In this document: in pieces, positions 1-10,209 of the stretch
Position numbering within the stretch: the stretch's first letter is position 1
Layout: each line of letters opens with the position of its first letter
Source: Chondrus crispus
Lineage: Eukaryota; Rhodophyta; Florideophyceae; Gigartinales; Gigartinaceae
Assembly: GCF_000350225.1 (NCBI RefSeq)
Contig: NW_005179382.1
Coordinates: forward strand, 124,001-188,000
Length of the DNA: 64,000 bases
Direction: 5' to 3'
Translations under genes and position numbers: made by a program
Notes under the pieces: model-generated
Database searches by the model: none
Told to the model about the DNA's origin: nothing
Seen by the model: the letters and a program-made list of their open reading frames with translations, nothing else

Positions 1-338
1 ATAGAGGTATGATAAGTAACATTGGCATTTCTGAATTTCACAAATTGAAGATATACCGAGAAGTGTTTACGCCAGGCATCAAGCACCATCACATGAGTAT
101 TATCACGTAGCCCAATTTTGCAGCCCATCCCACAGCTCCTCAAACCGCCATGTCCCTCGGACGACAAAAGGACCACAACCCCCGGGCCGTTTGCTCGCGC
201 ATCGCCGGGTAGACTTCCCTGCTACCCTCGATCTTCAAGAAAAAGGACTCAGACCCAAGCTCCGCCCTGTCATCAAACTTTATGTTAGCCGGTTTACTGC
301 TCACATTACACAGCAGCTGAAATGATCGCGAGAAGCAA
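1..338. other. No intact gene; probable 5' part of a decayed transposon
   Basis: I see no supportable gene here. The stretch leads directly into the broken Harbinger transposase and may hold its degenerate N-terminal coding or 5' end, but translations contain stops in every frame. The element's left terminal repeat was not found and may lie outside the window. Confidence 0.4.
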
Positions 339-1348
339 GTGTGTCGTTCACGCGAGATCAGCTTGACCTCCTTTGATGATCATCGATTTGACAACCTCTC
401 TGAAGATGTGTTGCCGGCCCTGTTCCGATTCAAGCGAACCGAAATCATTCGAATTGTGCAATACGTGGCGTGGCCAGCAGAACAATTTCGGACACGCCGT
501 AACCGCTACGGAACAAGCCCATTGTTAGTAACTTGCGTCATTCTGCGCCGTCTTGCTTCGGCGAACAGATGGAGAGACCTGGAAAGACTTTTTGCTCTGT
601 ACACACCGCATCTGTCAGAAATATTTTGGGAGGGGCTTTCTCAATTCATGTCGGTGCATGTTGATCTAGTCATGAGCAATCTACACACAAGTCCTTTTGG
701 CGAACTCGTTTCCACGAGTATGCAGAAGCTGTGGGTATTACAAGTCAGGCGCTTGAGAATGTTTTTGCATTCATCGATGTAGCGAACTTGGCTGTAGCTC
801 GACCAAGTGGCCTGGACATCGATCAGCGTGTTGCTTATGGCGGGCATAATCGGAGAGACGCTATCAAATTTCAGGCCTGAACTACACCGTGCTGTTTCGC
901 TATGCATCTGTCTGGTCCTTTAGAGGGCCGGCGTCACGATTGAACTATGTATATGCAAAGCGGGCTTCACTCTACACTACAAGAAGCCTTTTTCCATCTT
1001 AACCGGCAGTTTGTGGCCTATGGGGACTCTGGTTACAGCTCAAGAGTATTTTTGTTCGTGCCCTTTTCGGCATCTACTCTCACATTAGGACAGAGAGCCT
1101 TTAACAAGGCCATGTCGAAGTCTCGCCTGACGGTTGAGTGATATTTTAGGGAACTTAAGAGGTACTGGACGTTTGTGGACTACAATCATATGATGAAATT
1201 GAAGGAAAGAGCGGTGGGGATGTTGTATATCGCAGCTGTTCTTCTCACCAACGCCCGTAACTGCCTTCACCCAAATGCTATTTTGCAATATTTTCACTGC
1301 GCGCCTCCTGCCTTTGAGGAGTACATGATCCACTGGGATGATGCCTGA
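339..1348 (+). pseudogene. PIF/Harbinger-type DDE transposase, decayed
   Basis: The translation reads as a DDE_Tnp_4-type transposase in several frames. The N-terminal part contains RFKRTEIIRIVQYV, typical of the region before the catalytic core. A later frame gives FAFIDVANLAVARPSG and then GGHNRRDAIKFQ, the usual block around the first catalytic Asp. After a further frame change comes YGDSGYS, around the second Asp, and then TVE*YFRELKRYW, around the catalytic Glu, with an in-frame TGA at about 1138-1140. It ends with KLKERAVGMLYIAAVLLTNARN and a stop at 1348. At least two frameshifts and two stops make it non-functional. A matching accessory gene lies convergently at 13706-14693, the same gene arrangement as the intact element at 27.7-30.9 kb. 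Confidence 0.75.
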
Positions 1349-1412
1349 GCCACAGAGTGCAGCGCCGGAGGGCTTTCCCCCCTTTGGGGGACACCGCCCC
1401 TATGGAATGGGG

Positions 1413-1743
1413 GAGCAATACGTGTCCGTGACGTCGGCGTTCTGGCGTTTGCGCATCGACCGCATGTCAGACAACCGGATCGACGTTGGAGTCGCCATGC
1501 CGTAAGCTTTTCGCTTCGCCACGGCCGAAAAATGGTCATCGTGGAGCCTCGATTGATTTGGAAGATTGTTGCTCGCGGGAGAGAGGCTCACTTACTGCCT
1601 CCATGGAGACAGATGCACGAAGGGGGTGTGAGGGGCGTGCTGTATGACGTGGAGGGGTGGCGGCTGTCGTTCTTGAACAATGGGGCGTGTAGGGGCGATG
1701 TGGACGTGCACGGCTGGGGTGAAGGCAGGGTGTTCTTGGGGCC
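1413..1743 (+). pseudogene. SPRY-domain protein, 5' part, interrupted by Gypsy insertion
   Basis: One frame (1413 to about 1502) gives EQYVSVTSAFWRLRIDRMS followed by DNRIDVGVAMP. A second frame (from about 1532) gives RLIWKIVARG, then GVRGVLYDVEGWRLSFLNNG. This succession is characteristic of SPRY domains: a beta strand ending in GVA, a W-x-I strand, then GVxxD...LSFxxNG. The two frames are joined by a frameshift or small intron near 1500-1530. The frame runs straight into the left LTR at 1744. Across the duplicated target GGGCC it continues in frame at 13566. The coding strand is plus, opposite to the retrotransposon. Whether this was a host gene or a domain carried by the surrounding Harbinger element is not decidable from the window. 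Confidence 0.55.
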
Positions 1744-2445
1744 TGTAGCATAAACACCCCCAAGGGAGAGGGGTGTATGCACAGCTCGACGTAGACCCCG
1801 TCCGAACGGGAAGACGGGGGTGAAGCGGGACACCAGCTAACGGCACCGGGTAGCGGGCCCGGGTAACGTAGTAGAGCGGGAACGGGGAGGACGCCGGTAC
1901 GCACGAGCGGTTCGACGCCTCGACGCCCCGGCGCGGTACTGGGTGACGATCCAGTACCGACGGGCGGAAGCGGAGCCGGCTCGTGGGCGTACCGCGCGCG
2001 TCTTCAACCCGCGCTCGGTGCCGCTCTAAGGTAGTTAGCGAACGCTTTCTTAGAATAAGCGCGAAGTCGGACCTTGACGGTCGGTGGGTGACAAGTCCGT
2101 GCTTGTCCCCCTCCGCCGCCGTCGGTCCGCTCCATATTTAATATACAAAACAATCTATCATAACACTACAGTACCGAGGTACTGTAGTGGGCTACTGTAG
2201 TGCAGGTCGGCCTGCACTGTAATACTGTCAGCTATGTCGAGGCTGACAGTACACGTATTACCCGTGGTGCGTGCGCGCTTCGTTCGCGCGTGGTACACGT
2301 GTGCACGTGTATGCGCGTGTCCGTTGTCCCCGTGGTGTACACGTGGACACGCGTGGTTGTACTGTAGAGCGTCGAGCTCTACAGTAGGGGATCCTGTTGT
2401 TGATCCAATCTAACTAAAAAGCCCCCAGGGGGGGGTTATACTACA
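1744..2445 (-). repeat. 3' LTR of the Gypsy element (702 bp)
   Basis: It matches 12861-13560 along its whole length and has inverted termini TGTAG.ATA / TAT.CTACA. It is the 3' LTR because the genes are on the minus strand. Its 2160-2400 part is packed with hairpins: CACTACAGTACC/GGTACTGTAGTG, GTGCAGG/CCTGCAC, TACTGTCAGC/GCTGACAGTA and TACTGTAGAGC/GCTCTACAGTA. Two of these stems recur with compensatory changes in the solo LTR at 21760-22420. Confidence 0.93.
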
Positions 2446-2446
2446 C

Positions 2447-2480
2447 GGCCCCCCCCACAAGTGTGAACGTCCGCGTTCAC
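2447..2480 (-). other. Polypurine tract plus palindrome next to the 3' LTR
   Basis: On the minus strand a run of G (2449-2456 as C on plus) lies directly before the 3' LTR, the expected position of the plus-strand primer. Just inside it is the perfect palindrome GTGAACGTCCGCGTTCAC (2463-2480). The same 34-bp block recurs at 5479-5512 with three differences. Confidence 0.7.
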
Positions 2481-3135
2481 ATGTGCTTGTAGGGTGACTC
2501 GTGCTTCCTTCCCAGACTCGATCCTCGTTTCCCTATCGCCCCCCCCCCGCCTGCGTTCGTTCCTCACTTCCTCGTGCGTCGTGCTCTCCGTTCTTGTTCA
2601 CCCCTTCCGTTGGCTGTCGTCCTGTCCGGGGCGACGATCGCGTACAAGGCGCTTCGTGCGGCGCCTTTACGGGCCGCGCCTCTCCCCTCGCGGTTGCCGG
2701 CGGTCGTCACTCTGCGTGCCCATCATGCTGTTCGAACATGGCTTTCTTCGTAGAGCAACGGGAGGCGCGAGAGTGAACGGCTCCTCTCGTACGACCGCAG
2801 CGTCCGATGGGCGGAGGTCCGCCCGGTGTGTGATCGGCATTCACAATTGCGCTCGCGACGGTCGCCTCACTGGCGGCGCCACTCCCCATCGGGGAAGTGC
2901 GCGGACGCGTAGTCGTCCGCTACCCTTCTTCTTGCCGCTCGCCGTCGAGACAAGAGCGCGAAGACGCGAAGTCCGTTTTCTATCTGGCGTACCTCGCCTT
3001 CGTGGCGGGCGCGCCGGCGCCATCGGCTCCCGCCGCACGGTTCGCAGCATTATAACGGCGCGAGCGGGGGCGCTCCGGCGCCTGTGCCCGGGCGGTGGCG
3101 GTCGGTAGCGCCCCGCCCCCCGTCGTACTGTAGAC
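2481..3135. other. Gene-free part of the Gypsy 3' region
   Basis: This is GC-rich sequence between the polypurine tract and the 66-bp repeat array. Long open frames exist on both strands but none shows a recognisable domain, and high GC alone would produce them. I see no supportable gene. Confidence 0.5.
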
Positions 3136-4326
3136 TTGTCGGCCCTCGCCGTCCGTGGCGAGGGCGCAGCGCGCGACGACGGGTGACGACGGTCCTTATC
3201 CTTCGGGGCCCTCGCCACCGATGGCGAGGGCGCCGCGCGCGACGCCGCGCGACTACGATCCTTATCCTTCGCGACCCTCGCTACCGATGGCGAGGGCGCG
3301 GCGTGCGACGACGATCCTTATCCTTCGCCACCCTCGCCACCGATGGCGAGGGCGCGGCGCGCGACGAATGCGCGGCGCGGTCCTTATCCTTCGCGACCCT
3401 CGCCACCGATGGCGAGGGCGCCGCGCGCGACGCCGCGCGACTACGATCCTTATCCTTCGCGACCCTCGCTACCGATGGCGAGGGCGCGGCGTGCGACGAC
3501 GATCCTTATCCTTCGCCATCCTCGCCACCGATGGCGAGGGCGCGGCGCGCGACGAATGCGCGGCGCGGTCCTTATCCTTCGCGACCCTCGCCACCGATGG
3601 CGAGGGCGCGGCGCGCGACGACGCGTGACAACGGTCCTTATCCTTCGCGACCCTCGCCACCGATGGCGACGGCGCCGCGCGCGACGACGCGCGACTACAA
3701 TCCTTATCCTTCGCGACCCTCGCCACCGATGGCGAGGGCGCGGCGCGCGACGACGCGTGACAACGGTCCTTATCCTTCGCGACCCTCGCCACCGATGGCG
3801 ACGGCGCCGCGCGCGACGACGCGCGACTACAATCCTTATCCTTCGCGACCCTCGCCACCGATGGCGAGGGCGCGGCGCGCGACGATGCACGACGACGATC
3901 CTTATCCTTCGCGACCCTCGCCACCGATGGTGAGGGCGCGGACCGCGACGAATGCGCGGCGCGGGCCTTATCCCTCGCGACCCTCGCCACCGATGGCGAG
4001 GGCGCGGCGCGCGACGAATGCGCGGCGCAGTCCTTATCCTTCGCGACCCTCGCCACCGATGGCGAGGGCGCGGCGCGCGACGACGCATGACGACGGTCCT
4101 TATCCTTCGCGACCCTCGCCACCGATGGCGAGGGCGCGGCGCGCGACGAATGCGCGGCGCGGGCCTTATCCCTCGCGACCCTCGCCACCGATGGCGAGGG
4201 CGCGGCGTGCGACGACGCGTGACGACGGTCGTTATCCTTCGCAACCCTCGCCACCGATGGCGAGGGCGCGGCGCGCGACGAATGCAATTCTCTTTGGCCC
4301 CCTCGCCGTCGGCGGCGAGGGCTCGT
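3136..4326. repeat. 66-bp tandem repeat array, each unit with a hairpin
   Basis: About 18 units follow one another with a 66-bp period, measured from ATGG positions at 3221, 3287, 3343, 3409 and onward to 4257. Two units are shortened to 56 bp (starting 3287 and 3475). Each unit begins with the palindromic CCTCGCCACCGATGGCGAGG and continues with a GC-rich spacer ending in TCCTTATCCTTCGCGAC. Spacer variants recur in blocks: a three-unit block of 188 bp is repeated at 3221-3408 and 3409-3596, and a two-unit block of 132 bp twice at 3597-3860. Because 66 is 22 codons, long repetitive frames stay open on both strands, including a 272-codon frame on the element's sense strand (4287-3469). I do not take these as proof of coding. 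Confidence 0.93.
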
Positions 4327-5478
4327 AGGGCAGCGCGGTGTCAGTGCGCGCGGCTGAGCAGCATCGCGCGGGCGGAAGGAGGGAGCGGAGACGCGGGGCC
4401 GTTAGTGAAGGCAGGTGCCGCGAGCGCGTGCGCGTTTCTGTCCGGTAACTGCTGCAAAGCGCATTCTCTACAGTGCGACACGCATGCGCGCGGGCTGTCC
4501 AGCCCTGCACGTGCGCAGAAGCGCATTGACCTTGATTAAATCCCCCAAAAAAATAATTCCAAAAAATAAGTTTCCCGCGAAAATGTATTTTTGCCAAAAA
4601 ATTAGTCCCCGCCCGTGGGGTGGTTATTGCCAAGTGTCGCGCGCGACGCACGTATCGCTGCCCTGTCATCGATTACATGTAGCTCGGTGGCGCTTCCCGC
4701 ACGTGCCACCCGCGCGTGGCTGTGTAATTTCCCATTCACCCTTAATTTCATCTGTTTTTAACCTTCTGCCGTCGGTGGCGGCGGTTTGCCAGAACGGTCT
4801 GTACCGAATTTACAGTGCGTACCGCAGGCTGACGGTGAGGCGGGTCGACAGTTGTGGCACGAGTTCTGCGCCGACGTATTAATAGCGCGTCGGGCTTGTT
4901 CACCTCGTCCTCACTTGGTCCGTACCTTGAGCATGGGTACGCCTCCATTGCTCCTCGTGCCTTATTTTAGGCGCCCCGTTCGTTTGCGTACTCACGCACC
5001 GGCGCCAGGTTATCGAGGCGACCCTTTCGGTGGGCATGGCACGCTACAGAGCGCGTGAAATCCCACGCCCTACCCCGTGAGTTGGCGTTTAACAATTGGC
5101 GATTCGAGAGTCCATGCAGATCGCAGCTGCGCCCCTGTGGTGGCGAGGGGATTCGGGACCCCCTGACTCATGCTGTCGTGTTAATACCCCTGTGGGCTAC
5201 CGCGTTTCTGGTCCGTATTGTCGGCTGGGAGGGTCCGTTGTTCTTCTCCGTTAGTTGCCGCTTCCGCTGGGATTGTCATAGGGCAGCCCGTACTGCTTGC
5301 TGTCACGCGACTTCTTCGCGTTTGCATGCTCCTTTCGAGGATCTTCGTCCGGTGTTGCTCCTGGAGTCGTGTGACTCCCTCCCCGTCGGGGGAGGTTGGA
5401 GGACCGGTGTCCTTGCCCCTTTATTGGAATTTTGTCCAACCGCGGTCGGTTATCTTTATCCCAAAAGGAGCGGTTGGG
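4327..5478. other. Gene-free part of the Gypsy 3' region
   Basis: This lies between the 66-bp array and the internal copy of the polypurine tract. A short AT-rich patch (4530-4610) interrupts otherwise GC-rich sequence. No domain was recognised in any frame. Confidence 0.5.
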
Positions 5479-5512
5479 GGCCCCCTCCTCAAGCGTGAAC
5501 GTCCGCGTTCAC
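5479..5512 (-). repeat. Internal copy of the polypurine tract plus palindrome
   Basis: 31 of 34 bases match 2447-2480, including the complete palindrome GTGAACGTCCGCGTTCAC at 5495-5512. On the element's sense strand the palindrome encodes the last Pol residues and the purine run follows the pol stop (5489-5491). This is where the 3' end of a shorter Gypsy element would be. Confidence 0.85.
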
Positions 5513-8500
5513 GTTTGAGTTGAGGTCCATGCCGGTGCGTCTCCGGAGGCGTTGGGCGTGACGAGACACCAACTCCTCCCGGACGTGAGTCCGAGCAGTC
5601 CAGGTGAGCGTGTGGAAATCCGCCCACTTGATGAGTAACTCGATAGTTCCGTCTTCCATATAGCGGTGCTTCAGTAGTCGCTCGACAGCGTACCGTGTCC
5701 CCTCTCTGACCTTGTCGGCGAGGTCAGCTGGGGCTGTTGTGCTCGCCCGTAGTGCGTCCGTCGGCAGTGGCGCGTATACGCAACGATCTGCGGAGACCCG
5801 CTCAGTGACCCCATCACGATCGATCGTGATGGTTCGGTGGTCGTTGGCGAGGACGCGATAGGGTCCGACTGCGGGGGACGCGAGCTTGTTCGAAGTCTTC
5901 CCCCCGTCGGTGGGGTTGAGGTATACGTACTCTCCCGGATGGAGTTGCGAATTGATCCGTCGTATGCGCTTATCGAAGTTGCGCTTGTAGCGAGCCTGCG
6001 TCCGTCGCAGGCTCCCGTAGGCCCTCTGGAATGTCGAATCCAAGGTCTTGAGGAATTCGGCACGTTGGTTCCCCCTGTCGGCAGGGGGCACGCCATCATT
6101 GACTCTTCGAAGGGAGAACTCTGGCGGTGGCCTGCTGAGCACGAGCTCAAACGGCGTGGTGCGTGTGGTGCGATGTACGTGGGAGTTGTACGCATACGTA
6201 AGCGGCCCCACGTACACATCCCAGTCGTCTTGGTGCTCGCCTACGTAGTTGCGCAGCATTGAGGCGATCGTCCGGTTGTATCGCTCGACTTGTCCGTTCG
6301 TCTGCGGATGGTATGCCGACGTATATAGGTTCGTAATCCCGAGAACCCGGCACGTGCTGTGGAAGAACTTGGCGTTGAACTGCGGTCCGTTATCCGACAG
6401 CAACGTGCGCGGGACGCCGTACTTAAACACCTACGATTCGCAGAACGCAACTGCGACCGTGTATGCGGTTATCGTGCGAAGCGCAACGACTTGCGTCAGC
6501 TTGCTAAAGCGGTCCGTGATCACGAGCAGGAACCGTTTTCCTGACTTCGTCTTGGGGAGCGGCCCCAAGATGTCGATGGCCAGACTCTCGAGCGGCCTCG
6601 TAGCTGGAAACAATCTCAATCGGTTGAGATGTTTCCTCAGCTTGACCCGGTTCATCGCGCAGGTTCGACAACCTCGCACCGTGGCGGCAACATCTGCGGC
6701 CAGAGGGGGCCAGTAGTACTCGCGACGGAGCGCGTAGTACATACGGTTCTGGCCCGGGTGCCCTGCGATGACCGGGTTGTGGCACAGGCGAAGGAGCCTA
6801 GCGCGGAGCGTCCGAGGTACCACCACTTGCACGATAGCAGGGTCGAAGGGGTGTCTCCGTTTGAGCACCCCCTGGTGGTCCTCGAAGAACGCGGAGTCCC
6901 GGGACTCTGACTGTCGTGCCAAAACGGTTTGGCAGAAGTCATCCACGCGTTGCTCTTCGGCAATCTCCTCTATCGTAAGAGGAGCCGGAAGGTCGTCCTG
7001 CGGTGGGGCGACCGAAGAGTCGGGCGCGCCAGCCTCGTGGTCTGCGGTGCGCTCGATGTCGGTGGCGTCGAACTCGTCATTCTCCTCCCAGAACGAATTG
7101 GGTCCTTGGAGAGCGGGGGCTTCGTCGTCGCCCCTCGGCTCGTCGCGCGCTCGGGCGCGCGACCTTCTTCGTGAGCTGACTTGGTTCCGTGTCGTTGCGA
7201 AGATGTGCTCGACCTCGTGGTCGCAGCTCGCGATGCAAACGTGGCCCGCGAGCTCGTTCGATACGTCTCGAACGGTCGTGCCCGCGTCGAAGGTGGGAAT
7301 GTCGTCATCCACCTCGACGCTGGGGCGACGGTCGTCGACGACTCTCGGCGACACGAGGCGTGACAGGGCGTCCGGTACCTGGTGCACGCGCCCGGGGCGG
7401 TACTGAATGGTGAAGTCGTATTCAGCCAGACGTAGCCGCCACCGGGTGAGTCTTCCGGAACTCTCGGTGAGGGACATGAGCCACCTCCAAGCGTCGTGAT
7501 CCTTTCGGACTGTGAACTTCGTGCCTTCAACGTACGGCCGTAGTGTGCGGACGGCCCACACTACAGCGAAGCATTCGCGCTCGGTAGCGCTGTAGTTTCG
7601 TTCGCTGTCGTTCAGCGAGTAAGACCAATACCCAACGGGGCGCCAATCGTTTGGCTGGTCGTGCTCTTGGAGCAGTGTGCAGCCTAGTTGGTAGGCGCTC
7701 GCGTCGGTGTCGATCATGTACGGTCGTCCATGCCGAGGCAACGCGAGGATCGGCGGAGCGATCATGCACTCCTTAAGGTTCTCGAACGCCTGGAGTTGAT
7801 CTTCAGTAGGATTATAGAAGTCAGGATCGGAATCCTTGCGCGTCATATCTGTCAACGGACGGGCTATTTTCGAGAAGCCCTTAACGAAGCGGCGATATAC
7901 GTTACACGCCCCGAGGAACGAGCGCACCTGCGTCAGCGTCCTCGGGAACGTGAACGTTCGGAAGGCGTCGGCCGCCGTATCGGCCACGCTCAACTTACCT
8001 GGGGAGATGACGTGCCCCAGGTAGTGTACCTTCAGCTGAAAGAAGCTACACTTCTTGAGCTTGAGGGAGATGCCGGCACTCCCTAACAAGCTCAAGACAG
8101 TGTCGAGATGCTTCGCGTGTTCCGCGTCCGTACGCGAGAACACTATGACGTCATCGAGATAGACGAGGCATATTTGCCAGCGGACTCCGGAAAGGATAAT
8201 ATCCAATGCACGTTGGAAGGTGGCCGGTGCCCCTTTTAGTCCGAACGGCATGCGCAGGTGGCGAAACGTGCCCATGTGCGTCGTAAACGTGGTCTTATCC
8301 CGGTCCTCCGGAGCGTTGGGGATCTGCCAATAACCGGAATTGCAGTCCAACGTCGTAAAGACGGCTGCATCTCCTAACGAGTCGATGCAGTCGTCCATCC
8401 GGGGCAGCGGATACGAATCCGCTGCCGTCTTCGCGTTGAGACGCCGGTAGTCCACGCAGAACCGAAGAGAGCCGTCTTTCTTCGGGACGAGCACCACCGG

Positions 8501-10069
8501 GGACGCCCACTCGGTGCTCGCGGGTTCGATAACCCCTGCGTTCAGCATTTGGTTGACCTCCTTGGCAACCATCTCGCGCATGGCGGGCCCCTTCTGATAG
8601 GGCATCGAACGAATCGGTTTCGTTCCCGGTTCGAGAGGGATGCGGTGTTCCGTGGCTCGGATCGTTCCGAGCGCACCGCTCCACAGACTCGAATGCTTAC
8701 GGAGCATCTCGAGTACGTGGCCACGGAGCTTGTCATCGTCGATGTATGACAAGTCCACCTCTCTTTCCCAATCCATCGGTGGATTTTTGGGATCCTTTTT
8801 GTGGATGTTTACGGTGCCTCCCGCCGTCGGTTGGTCTCTAGGTGGCCGATCGTCCGTACCAACCTGTTCCCTCCTAACGCTCTCTAGCTCATCGGAGCTT
8901 GGTCGTCCAGCTCTTGCCTTCCCGACTTGATCGGTCAAGTCGGTCAGGTGTAGCGCGTGTGCGACCCCCTCGGCGACGCGACGTTCGGGCGTCAGGATCG
9001 CGAGGGGGTTGCGCGTCGCATACCCTACGACGGTGTGCTTCGGAAGCCGCCTTTCCCGTCGCGAAAAGTTCGCGACGAGGACGTCGAAGGTCTGATTCGG
9101 CAGTACCTCGACGACACCGTTCGTCAGCCTCACTCCATGTCGGTGTTGAAGTGACGGCTTCGGCTCCATGAATACGAGGCCCCTCCCCGCAGTGGTGACG
9201 CGCACTCGGGCTTGCGACCTCGCGGGGATGGTAACCCAGCGGGCGATTCGGATCGCCTGCGGGGCCTCCTCTCGTACATCGGGCCGTCTCGTCTGGCGTC
9301 CGCTACGCCTGGTACGGGGAGTCGGCTCCCCTTTTCCGTCGACGATGGCAACAGAGCCGCCTTGGCGCAGCTCCATCCGTTGAGCCTCGATGTCGATACA
9401 TCGCACGTGCGTATCGATGAAGGCCGTGCCGAGGAGGACCGGCATGGCGAGCTGGTCTGCGACTACGAACGGAATTCGGAACACCGTGTTCCTCAACCGC
9501 ACAGCCAGGCGGACGACGGCCGAAAGCTTGAGGGGGTTGCTATTGGCGCCTGCCAATCGTGGCAGAGGTGCGTCGTGCACGACGTAACGCGTCCAATCGG
9601 GGGGAAGGTCGGCCTTCCTCAGCAGATTATACCCCGAGCACGTATCAACGGCGATCGTGCGGGGTTTAAATGCATTTCCCTCTGTGGCTATCGAGCCGAG
9701 GACGTTGTAAATCTTCGAAGTCATAAGGCAAATGACGCCGTCGACAACCTTCGGGGCGGCCTTATCGGTGAGGTCGTTCCGCCGTGGCCTTCGATTTCGG
9801 TGCTGGCCCCGCTTGCGTTTCCTTCTCCCCCTTTCTTGGGGCGTCCGCGGATCAGTGACGCCCCCCGGATTATTCGAGTCCGTACGACACGAACCCTTCT
9901 CCGGCGACCTTGGGCTCGCGGGAGTCAGGGGGTCGACCGAATCTTTTCGGTCGTCGTTGCCCCCGTCGCCATTGTTACGCCTCCCCGGGACGTCGGCTGT
10001 CCCGGTGTCTTGTCCTCCTAACGTCGGGTCTTCGGAGGCCTCGACGTGCGCTCCCTCCTGTATCGGCAT
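5489..10069 (-). pseudogene. pol: Gypsy pol (protease, RT, RNase H, integrase, chromodomain-like), one in-frame stop
   Basis: The Met-initiated frame starts at 10069, but the same frame is open upstream past the gag stop, so Pol is probably made as a gag-pol fusion. Protease: AVDTCSGYNLL near residue 142, with Cys where Gly is usual. Reverse transcriptase: VYLDDVIVFS, Tyr-Leu-Asp-Asp near residue 637. RNase H: DTDASAYQLG near 782. Integrase: an HHCC zinc finger (GHPGQNRMYYALRREYYWPP...CRTCAMN) near 1093-1130, then the core with SLAIDILGPLP and, beyond the stop, LLSDNGPQF and TNGQVERYNR. A TAG at 6431-6433 replaces the codon before VFKYGVPR, most simply TGG to TAG. The tail includes VERLLKHRYMEDGTIELLIKW, resembling a chromodomain, which in chromoviruses targets integration to modified chromatin. 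It ends at 5489. Confidence 0.92.
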
Positions 10070-10209
10070 TACAGGAGCTCCCGTGATCGCCTCCGGTAGC
10101 GGGGGATGTATTATCGGACAATACCCCCCGTGTCCTCGGCGAGCACGCGGGGTCGGGTCTAGTTCGTGGGGAAAAGACGGCTCACGCGACCGCGTGTACG
10201 TAACCGTCT

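Noticed and set aside
3084..4328. A 414-codon plus-strand frame of 22-residue Pro/Arg/Ala repeats.
   Set aside because: It lies antisense to the retrotransposon genes and follows from a 66-bp repeat of GC-rich sequence, which opens long frames on both strands. There is no start context or domain.
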